Part shown: one piece after another, positions 56,822-64,000 of the stretch
Layout of the letters: every line of letters begins with the position of its first letter
Position numbering within the stretch: position 1 is the stretch's first letter
From: Heyndrickxia ginsengihumi
GTDB lineage: Bacteria; Bacillota; Bacilli; Bacillales; Bacillaceae_C
NCBI RefSeq assembly: GCF_011008565.1
Contig: NZ_JAAIWK010000019.1
Location: 1 to 64,000 of the forward strand
DNA: 64,000 nucleotides
Reading direction: 5' to 3'
Program-made: the position numbers and the translations under genes
Notes under the pieces: model-generated
The model's input: the letters and a program-made list of their open reading frames with translations, nothing else
What the model was told of the DNA's origin: nothing
Databases searched by the model: none

Positions 56822-57886
56822 TCATGTAAATCGATGTTGTTTCACCTGCCTTGCTAAAACTAAACGAATTTGAAAATAGGTGACTTCGCCTACTTTTTCT
56901 TTAATCGACTTTAGTCTCTTACTTCCAATTTCTTTTACAGTTTGTTTAATTTTCTCTTCTGTTGCTTCATCTACATATGGTCGAATTGATAATGTTTCAT
57001 CATTTAGTGCAATTTCAGTAATATGATCCTCAATTGTGCTCATTTTCAGCTGACGTATTCTTGCAATTTCATTGATAGTTTTACCTTCTTTCAATAATTG
57101 AAAAGTATGTAAGGCAGACTTCGTTAATGGCAGCATTTGACGTGCATCTTTTATAAGAGAATAAAGAAAAGGAAATTGCGAAGAATTTCGTCCAATCGCT
57201 TCGATCATGAAATGAAGGAGATGTAAATATCGATACCAATATTCAACAGTATCTAGGTGAACATATGACGCAGCTTGTTCGATCGTTTTCCCAATTTGTT
57301 TTGCTCCTGTTAACCGTAATACGAGCAATTCTGGTTTCTCAGGCGGATTAGCAGAAAAAAGCTTGTATAATTCAGCATAGAGCATTTCCCCTAACTGTTC
57401 CCGCTTCCTACCACTATTAACAATGTATTGTTTAACCCAACGATGCAGCTCGGGATCTCTTTGAACAGGATAGTAAGCACGCGTATGATTCATTAAATTT
57501 GAAATTACTTGAGTTAATAAATTGAGCCTCTTCCAAAATAAGATCGTGATATCTTGATTTTTTAAACCATTTAAAAATGGAAAGAGATGCTCATTGTTAA
57601 ACTCTTTCTGCCTTAAAAAAAGCATTCCTTTATCTGTCACAAGAAAATGTTGACCATCATCTGTTGCTAAATCCTCATTTTGCAATAATTGTTGAATCAC
57701 TTTGTTGTATGCATCTCTTGTAAAAAACGGGTATGTTTGAAACCACTTTTCTAGACGAAAAAAATGTGCATCTTGTATTGTTTGGGCTGATTTCTTACCA
57801 TGCAGCAAATGATATATAGAAAAATGTGTGCGTTCACCGTTTATTTTATGTAAACAGTCCAAAATGATTAAATATAATAGCTGCAT
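56822..57886 (-). CDS. ypbB: YpbB helicase-associated HTH protein
   Basis: About 354 residues from ATG at 57886, nine bases after GGAG; the ATG five codons earlier is one base from AGGAGA and so unlikely. C-terminal helix-turn-helix (HTH_40 type; about 260-330) with LLKEGKTINEIARIRQLKMS and TIEDHITEIAL, often found next to or fused with RecQ helicases. Probably a RecQ partner; role unproven. Confidence 0.87.
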   Translation of the reverse strand: MQLLYLIILDCLHKINGERTHFSIYHLLHGKKSAQTIQDAHFFRLEKWFQTYPFFTRDAYNKVIQQLLQNEDLATDDGQHFLVTDKGMLFLRQKEFNNEHLFPFLNGLKNQDITILFWKRLNLLTQVISNLMNHTRAYYPVQRDPELHRWVKQYIVNSGRKREQLGEMLYAELYKLFSANPPEKPELLVLRLTGAKQIGKTIEQAASYVHLDTVEYWYRYLHLLHFMIEAIGRNSSQFPFLYSLIKDARQMLPLTKSALHTFQLLKEGKTINEIARIRQLKMSTIEDHITEIALNDETLSIRPYVDEATEEKIKQTVKEIGSKRLKSIKEKVGEVTYFQIRLVLARQVKQHRFT

Positions 57887-58146
57887 TGCCAAAATCTCCA
57901 TTCTCCTAATAATTGCTACTTGTGTTTGCAGAATTATTTATTGTTATTTTACCATGAAGCGTTAATATTGTAGAATGTTAATTTCCATCTATGCATGTAA
58001 TTGTTGCAATTTTGTCAAATCACATCTATTGAATTGTCTATCATTTCGTTTTACAATAATGATGAAAACAAAGGTCAATTAGATCTATCATTTCATTTAT
58101 ATAAATATAAACGGTTGCCATTGATTAAGAGAGATTCAACCATTGA

Positions 58147-58407
<261 letters not shown>

Positions 58408-58436
58408 TTTTTTAGTACAATAATAGGAAGTGTTGA

Positions 58437-58473
58437 CACCCCCCATCGAATCAATTATTCGCTGGGGGGTGTT
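58437..58473. other. Strong hairpin downstream of fer
   Basis: ACACCCCCCA/TGGGGGGTGT (10 bp), one mismatch, then CGAAT/ATTCG around loop CAATT. It starts 30 bases after fer. No T tract follows on either strand, so it is not a standard terminator; it may end fer transcripts by pausing or protect the RNA 3' end. Confidence 0.5.
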
Positions 58474-58703
58474 CAGTTACGCTCATATAAGCATCGTCGT
58501 CAATAGACCTTTATAATGCTTAGAGGATCAGTCCCCCTCGCTATGCTTTTCCTTCCCATCTGTAAATGCTCTTTCTAACGTTTCGAAAACATCATCCTAC
58601 ACAGAAAAGAAAAAGAAGATCTTCGGTCCAAAAAAGCCTTATAAAACTGCTACTATGAAAGCCCTGCATGAACGTTTGCCTGCTGCAAGTGAACTTCAAT
58701 ATC
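58474..58703. other. Intergenic region with an open frame of uncertain meaning
   Basis: A plus-strand frame is open from about 58520 to a stop at 58759 without a usable start before ATG at 58655; it reads EKKKKIFGPKKPYKTATMKA and on. Its end overlaps the ribU terminator. Possibly a coding fossil. Not called as a gene. Confidence 0.35.
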
Positions 58704-58744
58704 TAAAAAAAGACTGCCAACACCTAAAGGTTAGTCGACAGTCT
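58704..58744 (-). terminator. Terminator of ribU
   Basis: Minus strand: AGACTG ... CAGTCT outer stem with inner ACC/GGT pairing, then TTTTTTT. It lies 54 bases past the ribU stop. Confidence 0.75.
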
Positions 58745-58798
58745 GCAACGTCTAGATGATAGACATTTGCCTTTTTGTTTATAGTATAATCTTTGCAA

Positions 58799-59374
58799 TT
58801 ATCGATTCTTTAGAACAGAATGCTTTTCAATCCAAGTTTGCATTCTGGAAAACATCAACATAAATAGAATAGTTACAATAATGCCTTTCACAATATTAAA
58901 CGGCAATACGCCAGAAACGATATAATCTTTTACATTTCCTACTGAGAAATTCATAAAATATAAATAGGCTGGTAAAATAACAAAATAGTTCAGTATGCTC
59001 ATAAATATAGCCATCGAGAAAGTGCCACCTAATAATGCAAACGTCATTCCTTTTTTTGTTCTTAAATTTCGATAAATATAGTAGGTTGGCAATACGAAAA
59101 GGATTCCTGCAAAAAAGTTTGCCAAGTTACCAATTGGTACACCCGCTTCACTGCCTATACTTAAATAATTTAAAATATTTTTAATTAATTCAGTAACAAT
59201 TGCACCTAAAGGACCATACAAAAGCGCAGCAATTAAAACTGGCACATCGCTAAAATCAACTGTTAAAAACGATGGGAATGATGGTATTGGGAACTTAATA
59301 AACATTAAAATAAATGACAAACTACTGAGTAAAGCAATTGCAACAAATGTTCTTACCGTCCATTTTTTCTTCAA
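58799..59374 (-). CDS. ribU: Riboflavin ECF transporter substrate-binding component RibU
   Basis: S-component of an energy-coupling factor transporter for riboflavin. 191 residues, six helices, with FIKFPIPSFPSFLTVDFSDV near residue 25-45 and GPLGAIVTELIKNIL. The start is TTG at 59374 after GAGAGG. It is preceded by a canonical FMN riboswitch and terminator, which strongly supports the substrate. The ECF ATPases are not in the window. Confidence 0.96.
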   Translation of the reverse strand: MKKKWTVRTFVAIALLSSLSFILMFIKFPIPSFPSFLTVDFSDVPVLIAALLYGPLGAIVTELIKNILNYLSIGSEAGVPIGNLANFFAGILFVLPTYYIYRNLRTKKGMTFALLGGTFSMAIFMSILNYFVILPAYLYFMNFSVGNVKDYIVSGVLPFNIVKGIIVTILFMLMFSRMQTWIEKHSVLKNR

Positions 59375-59437
59375 AATTCCTCTCTCCTCACTTGATTCAT
59401 CCGTCTAAGAAGAAAGGTATGCCTTTTTACGCCAACT

Positions 59438-59469
59438 AAAAAACCCCTTAAGAACAAGTCTTCAAGGGG
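59438..59469 (-). terminator. Riboswitch-controlled terminator before ribU
   Basis: Minus strand: CCCCTT, loop of about 14, AAGGGG, then TTTTTTAG. It lies between the FMN aptamer and ribU. Confidence 0.85.
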
Positions 59470-59535
59470 AGAAATCAGCGCACACTAATAAGCATTAAAA
59501 CATTATGAATTAAATGCTTAATACTGGCAACCTTT

Positions 59536-59666
59536 ATCTTCTCCCATCCAGACTTTACTGTCGGTTTTGGAATCTCACCAAATCCTGCCATTATATTAAC
59601 GGCTCGCGGACTAAAAGCATATTGCTTCATTACCGCCGGTCGGGAATTTCACCACGCCCCGAAGAT
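59536..59666 (-). promoter_or_regulatory. FMN riboswitch (RFN element)
   Basis: Minus-strand sequence carries all conserved blocks in order: ATCTTCGGGGCG, GGTGAAATTCCCGACCGGCG, GTCCGCGAGC, GGATTTGGTGAGATTCC, CCGACAGTAAAGTCTGGATG and GGAGAAGAT, with first and last blocks pairing. FMN binding should favour the terminator at 59438-59469 and shut off ribU. Confidence 0.97.
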
Positions 59667-59816
59667 AAATCGTATTCAATTTTTAATGATTTTTTCATTA
59701 CATTTTCATTATAACTTTTTATGGCTGAATTGTGAAGCGAAAAGCATTCGACTCAAATCAATTTATTTTTCTAATGAAAGAACACGATCAGTGACTGGCC
59801 TGACACTATGACATCA

Positions 59817-60395
59817 TTATTGGGCTTGTGATTTTCCTGACACTTCCATTAATTCATATGGATCATGATTTTTTGCTACTACCATTTCCCCCGTCGTTCC
59901 TTTTCCGAAGACCGTAAAAGGATTAATGGCATTTTTTTTATCAAATGTCCATTCTCCGTTATGAACTTCAAAGTGTAGATGATTGCCTGTAGAATCGCCT
60001 GTATTTCCCATATAACCAATTAACTGTCCTTTTTTCACAACTTGTCCGACACGTACAAGCCTTTTATTCAGATGAGCATATACGGTTTCCAATCCATTTG
60101 GATGTTTAATAAACACAACATTTCCATATGAAGTGGAACGATAAGATTTTTCTACTTGTCCATCATCAACGGAATATATATTCGAACGAAATTTCCCTGC
60201 TATATCCAATCCTTTATGTGTCCCACCCCGGGTATTATAGACATCTGAAATAATCCCATTCGCTGGGAATACCCAGTTTTTTGTAGCCGTATGTATATTG
60301 ATTTCCTGTGCTTGAGCCCTTCCTCCAATAATGATGAAGAAAACACAGATTGCCATAATAATTGCAACTAAAAATCTTTTCGTATAGTCTACCAT
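59817..60395 (-). CDS. M23 (LytM-type) peptidase, exported
   Basis: 192 residues with a signal peptide or N-terminal anchor (about 8-30, ending RAQA) and a LytM domain (about 45-150). Zinc motifs are complete: GGTHKGLDIAG (HxxxD), YAHL and NHLHFEVH (HxH). Probably a cell-wall or spore-cortex endopeptidase. GGAGG precedes the ATG by 13 bases. I cannot place it in a named B. subtilis orthologue group; in B. subtilis sigX-rsiX lie after resE. Confidence 0.88.
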   Translation of the reverse strand: MVDYTKRFLVAIIMAICVFFIIIGGRAQAQEINIHTATKNWVFPANGIISDVYNTRGGTHKGLDIAGKFRSNIYSVDDGQVEKSYRSTSYGNVVFIKHPNGLETVYAHLNKRLVRVGQVVKKGQLIGYMGNTGDSTGNHLHFEVHNGEWTFDKKNAINPFTVFGKGTTGEMVVAKNHDPYELMEVSGKSQAQ

Positions 60396-60570
60396 TTTAT
60401 TTATCTTTTCCTCCTCATAATCGCTTTCACTTCATACCATATGTACAAATGATCAAAGCTAGAACAAATTTCCAAATTTAAGTTTGGAAAAGCAAAAGAT
60501 AGTATGTGCAGTACTAATACAATTTATGCATTTTTGCCTATCATTCAATGTTTTACAAAAAATACTTAGT

Positions 60571-60612
60571 ATCAAAAAGGGGGCAATGTTAACGCAAATT
60601 AACATTGCCCCC
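60571..60612 (-). terminator. Terminator of resDE
   Basis: Perfect 14-bp stem GGGGGCAATGTTAA/TTAACATTGCCCCC with 6-base loop; on the minus strand followed by TTTTTGATAC. It lies 30 bases past the resE stop. Confidence 0.92.
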
Positions 60613-60641
60613 TGTTTCTCATGAAACAAGATTTCTCGCCA

Positions 60642-62429
60642 CTATTCTTCATCGAAATGTTGTTTTTTTGGTAAAAAGAATGAAAATGTCGTCCCTTGTC
60701 CTATTTCGCTTTTGACTGTTATTTTTCCTTTATGCGCTTTGACAATATTTTTAGCAATTGCCAGCCCTAAACCTGTACCTGATTTTCCTCTTGTTCTTGC
60801 CTTATCTGCTTTATAAAAACGTTCAAATACAAAAGGTAAATCTTCAGGAGGTATCCCTGATCCATTATCCTGAACATGAATCGCAACACCATCTTCTCTC
60901 TCTTCTTCAATGACTTTGACAAAGCCATTCGGAGACGTATGCCGAATCGCATTATCGATCAAGTTCGTTAATACTTGCTCAATTCGGTCAACGTCCATTT
61001 CAATTGCAAGCGATCTTTCTGTCGTAAAACATGATAACTGAATGCCCTTATCCTTTGCAATGCCGTTAAATTTATTTGTCACTCTTACAATAAACTGATT
61101 GATTTGTACAATATCCATATGAAAAGAAAAGTGACCAGCTTCCATTCTTGCTAAATCTAATAATTCATTTACAAGCCTTCCAATGCGCAATGTTTCATCA
61201 TAAATAATTTTTGCAAATTCCTGCTTTTCTGCCTCTGTAGCAGCAATATCGTCAATAATGGCTTCACTGTATCCTTGAAGCATCGCAATTGGTGTACGTA
61301 ATTCATGCGAAACATTGGCAATAAAATCATCTCTTAATTTATTTAATTTTCGTTCCTCTGTCATATCCCGGATGACTATGACAACCCCTCTAACAGTAGA
61401 TTGATCATATAATGGACTTCCGATCATAACATAGTAACGACCATTAATTTCAAATTGATCATTTTGTTCCTTTTCTGTATCTATTACTTTTTGCAAAAGA
61501 TCTGATAAATCTGTTGGAATGGATAGATTTTCATGTTTTCCTTGCCCATGATACCATTGCTGTAAAAATTGCTCTGCAGGCGGATTGGTAATAAGAATTG
61601 TGCCATCACGATTAAAGGTGACTACTCCATCTGCCATACTGCTTAAAATACTTCGCAGCTGCTCTTTTTCTTGTTTCAGTGCATTCATATTAAAAGTGAG
61701 CTGTCTCCCCATCGTATTAAAGGCCATAGCCAATTCCCCAATTTCATCTCTTGTTAAAATCGGCACTTTTTTATCGAAATGGCCATTTGCTACCTCAAAT
61801 GCAGCTTCTCTCATTTTATGGAGCGGACCGGCAATTCTTGTTGATAAGAAAAATGCAAAACCTGTTGTTAAAATAATCGCAATTCCCGCAGCTAGCAGTA
61901 TTAATTTGGTCGTTTGCTGTGTCATTTCTTTCAAAACTTCTAAAGATTGATAAACAAAAACGGCACCCATTTTTCCATTCCCCATCTTCACTGGTACAGC
62001 CGTCACAATAACATGCTGATACCTGCTTTGTGACAACGTCTTTCGAGGAATTAATTCTTTCTTAATCGCCTTTTTACTCGTAAACACTTTTTCTAAATCT
62101 TTATCATCTAAAATGGTACGGTATGAAATTCCTTCATGACTTTGTTTATCTGATAGATAAAAAATTTGTTTATTTTCATAAGCAATGATGACTTTTGCAT
62201 GTTCATCTAACAAAGTAAGAGCAATCTCTTTTCCTATATTATTAGATGGATGCTCTTTCACAATTGTTGATATTTTTTCTGCTGTATGTGACAAGTCTTG
62301 TTCGATCTGGTCTACATGGTATGTCTCAAAAAACTGTTGCAGTAAAAACGTAAGAATTGTCAATACGACAACTACGAGCAATATAATCGTCATCCATAGT
62401 TTTCCGACGACTGTTCTCCATAATCTCAT
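60642..62429 (-). CDS. resE: Sensor histidine kinase ResE
   Basis: Membrane kinase controlling aerobic/anaerobic respiration genes with ResD. 595 residues: TM1 (about 10-30), extracellular sensor (to about 170), TM2 (about 172-193), HAMP (about 195-247), PAS (about 260-360), HisKA with phospho-His in FIANVSHELRTP, and HATPase with NLIDNAIRHT, DNGSGIPPEDLP and GTGLGLAIAKN. The ATG overlaps the resD stop (ATGA). Last gene of the res operon. Confidence 0.96.
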   Translation of the reverse strand: MRLWRTVVGKLWMTIILLVVVVLTILTFLLQQFFETYHVDQIEQDLSHTAEKISTIVKEHPSNNIGKEIALTLLDEHAKVIIAYENKQIFYLSDKQSHEGISYRTILDDKDLEKVFTSKKAIKKELIPRKTLSQSRYQHVIVTAVPVKMGNGKMGAVFVYQSLEVLKEMTQQTTKLILLAAGIAIILTTGFAFFLSTRIAGPLHKMREAAFEVANGHFDKKVPILTRDEIGELAMAFNTMGRQLTFNMNALKQEKEQLRSILSSMADGVVTFNRDGTILITNPPAEQFLQQWYHGQGKHENLSIPTDLSDLLQKVIDTEKEQNDQFEINGRYYVMIGSPLYDQSTVRGVVIVIRDMTEERKLNKLRDDFIANVSHELRTPIAMLQGYSEAIIDDIAATEAEKQEFAKIIYDETLRIGRLVNELLDLARMEAGHFSFHMDIVQINQFIVRVTNKFNGIAKDKGIQLSCFTTERSLAIEMDVDRIEQVLTNLIDNAIRHTSPNGFVKVIEEEREDGVAIHVQDNGSGIPPEDLPFVFERFYKADKARTRGKSGTGLGLAIAKNIVKAHKGKITVKSEIGQGTTFSFFLPKKQHFDEE

Positions 62430-63142
62430 TCAACTGTAACCTCAAATTTATAGCCAATTCCCCAGACTGTCACGATCATTTTCGCTGCATCTTCAGAAAC
62501 TTTATTTAATTTTTCTCTGAGCCGTTTAACATGTGTATCAACTGTTCGCAAGTCTCCAAAAAATTCATAGTGCCAAACTTTTTTCAGTAAATGTTCACGG
62601 TCAAATACTTTATCAGGAGACTTAGCTAAAAAATATAGTAACTCATATTCTTTAGGAGTTAAGCCAACCTCAATGCCATCCGCAGTTACGCGATGGGCAT
62701 CATTATCAATCGTAATATGTGGATACACAATAATATCTTTCGGCGCTGTATTCGATTGAACAGCACTTGCCTGTGTGGACCTTCTTAATAATGCTTTTAC
62801 TCTCAAGACAACTTCTCTCGGACTAAAAGGTTTTACAATATAATCATCTGCACCTACTTCAAGACCTTCCACTCGATCTGCTTCTTCGCCTTTAGCAGTA
62901 AGCATAATGACAGGAGTCATCTTTTTCTCGTGAAGCTCCTTACATACTTCAATACCATCTTTGCCAGGCATCATAATATCTAAAAGAATGCATTGATAAT
63001 CATTTGTTAATGCTTTCTGTAAAGCTGTATCTCCATCAGCCGCTTCGTCTATTACATAGTTTTCCCTTTCTAAATACATTTTTAATAAGCGACGAATACG
63101 ATCCTCATCATCAACTACTAATATCTTTACTTGCTGATCCAT
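62426..63142 (-). CDS. resD: Response regulator ResD
   Basis: OmpR/PhoB-type regulator of respiratory and nitrate-respiration genes. 238 residues from ATG at 63142, seven bases after GGAGG; the ATG one codon earlier is closer than ideal. Receiver: Asp11-Asp12, phospho-acceptor Asp55 in CILLDIMMPG, Lys in YIVKPFSP. Winged helix: LTPKEYELLYFLAKSPDKVF, VDTHVKRLREKLN and VWGIGYKFE. Confidence 0.97.
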   Translation of the reverse strand: MDQQVKILVVDDEDRIRRLLKMYLERENYVIDEAADGDTALQKALTNDYQCILLDIMMPGKDGIEVCKELHEKKMTPVIMLTAKGEEADRVEGLEVGADDYIVKPFSPREVVLRVKALLRRSTQASAVQSNTAPKDIIVYPHITIDNDAHRVTADGIEVGLTPKEYELLYFLAKSPDKVFDREHLLKKVWHYEFFGDLRTVDTHVKRLREKLNKVSEDAAKMIVTVWGIGYKFEVTVE

Positions 63143-63251
63143 CATAATTCCTCCTGTCTAACAATCCCTCGTCTATATTATACTAATAGAGTACGTAAAA
63201 ATGTAATGGGACACCATATACCTATTTGTGTCAGTTTTTCGACAAATTCCC

Positions 63252-64000
63252 CTATGCGTATGAATGGAGTCCGACTATTACTAAATTTACGATCATTAAA
63301 TTGAACATTATAATAGCAAAACCTATTACTCCGAGCCAAGCAGATTTTTCTCCCTGCCATCCTCTAGATAAACGCAGATGAAGAAAGACAGCATAAAATA
63401 ACCAAGTAATCAGCGCCCAATCTTCTTTCGGATCCCAGCTCCAATATTTCGTCCAAGCAATTTGTGCCCAAATCATTGCAAATATTAAGGCACCAAGGGT
63501 GAAAATAGGAAACCCAATTAGGACAGATCTGTAACTAATTTCATCAATTAAATCTGCATGAATATGCTTTGTCAGCGGCTTTAACAACGCGCCAATTCTT
63601 TTCCTAGCAATGAGACGAATGAACCAATAAATAATCATACCTGATATGATAGAACATATTACAGTATTCAATTTATTGGCATTAATATATGGAGAAACTG
63701 CAATGACTGGTTTAAAGGGCGCTGCAGTTACCAACTCTCCTTGATGCGGAGCAATGACTGGAGGTAAATGATATACAAGTACATGATCACCTTTTTGCTC
63801 TATGCCGTGTTTATCAATCCACTTAAATGTTGATGTATAGCCTGTAAGCGCAAAAACAGTCGAGCATGCAATAAAGCCAACAATACAAATGAGGCAGAAC
63901 ATAACAAATTCCATCCACCATGTTTGTTTGTTTCGTTTCGTTTGATCAATCGTTTTTATCAGATAAATTAAACTTGCCGCAAAGCTTATAGAAAGTATTG
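63252..64000 (-). CDS. resC: Cytochrome c biogenesis protein ResC/CcsA (C-terminal part)
   Basis: Partial; the 5' end lies beyond the window. About 249 residues are visible, continuing in frame to the edge ([20 protein letters not shown]). Polytopic membrane protein with the heme-handling Trp-rich motif [20 protein letters not shown] and helices rich in His. Works with ResB in system II heme delivery to apocytochrome c. It precedes resD by 106 bp. Confidence 0.93.
   Translation of the reverse strand, partial: ILSISFAASLIYLIKTIDQTKRNKQTWWMEFVMFCLICIVGFIACSTVFALTGYTSTFKWIDKHGIEQKGDHVLVYHLPPVIAPHQGELVTAAPFKPVIAVSPYINANKLNTVICSIISGMIIYWFIRLIARKRIGALLKPLTKHIHADLIDEISYRSVLIGFPIFTLGALIFAMIWAQIAWTKYWSWDPKEDWALITWLFYAVFLHLRLSRGWQGEKSAWLGVIGFAIIMFNLMIVNLVIVGLHSYA

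Noticed and set aside
63234-63244. TTCGACA as a Spo0A box before resD
   Set aside because: A single 7-base match in A+T-rich DNA is expected by chance; no second box nearby.

Overview
The window is a contiguous stretch of a low-G+C, endospore-forming Bacillaceae chromosome that is not Bacillus subtilis itself. The evidence is the gene order (resC-resD-resE ... ribU ... fer ... ypbB-recQ ... gudB-ypdA ... sleB-ypeB ... cmk-rpsA ... der-gpsA ... spoIVA ... hbs-mtrB ... hepS-menG-hepT-ndk-cheR-aroC-aroB-aroH-hisC-tyrA-aroA-ypiA-ypiB ... dapB-mgsA-bshB1-bshA-cca-birA-panBCD-dinG ... asnS-dnaD-nth-ypoC), the sporulation and germination genes (spoIVA, cotJABC, sleB, ypeB, ypjB), and AGGAGG-type ribosome binding sites with many GTG/TTG starts. 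Nearly all genes are on the minus strand, so transcription runs from high to low coordinates. Plus-strand exceptions are ypjC, a 44-residue membrane peptide gene, ypzI, cotJABC and fer.

Layout by coordinate. 1-860: end of an IS3-like element and two G+C-rich dispersed repeats. 862-5052: DNA repair/replication and asparaginyl-tRNA synthetase block (ypoC, nth, dnaD, asnS, ypmB, ypmA). 5229-10500: dinG and the panBCD pantothenate operon behind a structured leader that looks like the pan RNA motif followed by a terminator. 10575-16177: birA, cca, bacillithiol synthesis (bshA, bshB1), mgsA, dapB, ypjD. 16374-22483: YitT-type protein, QueT-type transporter, zinc peptidase, ypjB, ypjA, ypiB, ypiA. 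22981-29577: small membrane peptide and the aromatic supra-operon. 29725-34836: cheR, ndk, the menaquinone/heptaprenyl block, TRAP (mtrB), HU. 35434-42931: spoIVA, gpsA, der, yphA, ypzI, rpsA-like gene, cmk. 43257-50775: PilZ protein, germination pair sleB-ypeB, prsW, asparaginase, ypdA, gudB. 51096-58407: mecB, phosphoesterase, cotJABC, ypbF/E/D, recQ, ypbB, ferredoxin. 58799-64000: riboflavin transporter under an FMN riboswitch, a LytM-type peptidase, resE, resD and the 3' end of resC.

Functional links. The window holds two bacillithiol synthesis steps (bshA, bshB1) and the bacillithiol disulfide reductase candidate (ypdA). The heptaprenyl synthase subunits flank the menaquinone methyltransferase. 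Chorismate synthesis leads to prephenate dehydrogenase and HisC for tyrosine, but the trpEDCFBA block that sits between aroH and hisC in B. subtilis is absent, although the TRAP regulator gene is intact. Also absent from their B. subtilis positions are folE (mtrA), qcrABC, aspB and yphE/yphF. These absences rest on recalled B. subtilis gene order; whether the genes lie elsewhere cannot be told from this window.

Most of the window is ordinary conserved core. The less-explained signals are an 18-bp perfect palindrome upstream of tyrA, a plus-strand terminator with promoter-like sequence opposite dinG, a 135-bp MITE-like element upstream of spoIVA, the orphan TRAP gene, the small membrane peptide gene, a possible non-canonical recQ start, and a YpbE-like protein with no LysM domain. 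I saw no CRISPR array, tRNA, rRNA or obvious defence system.
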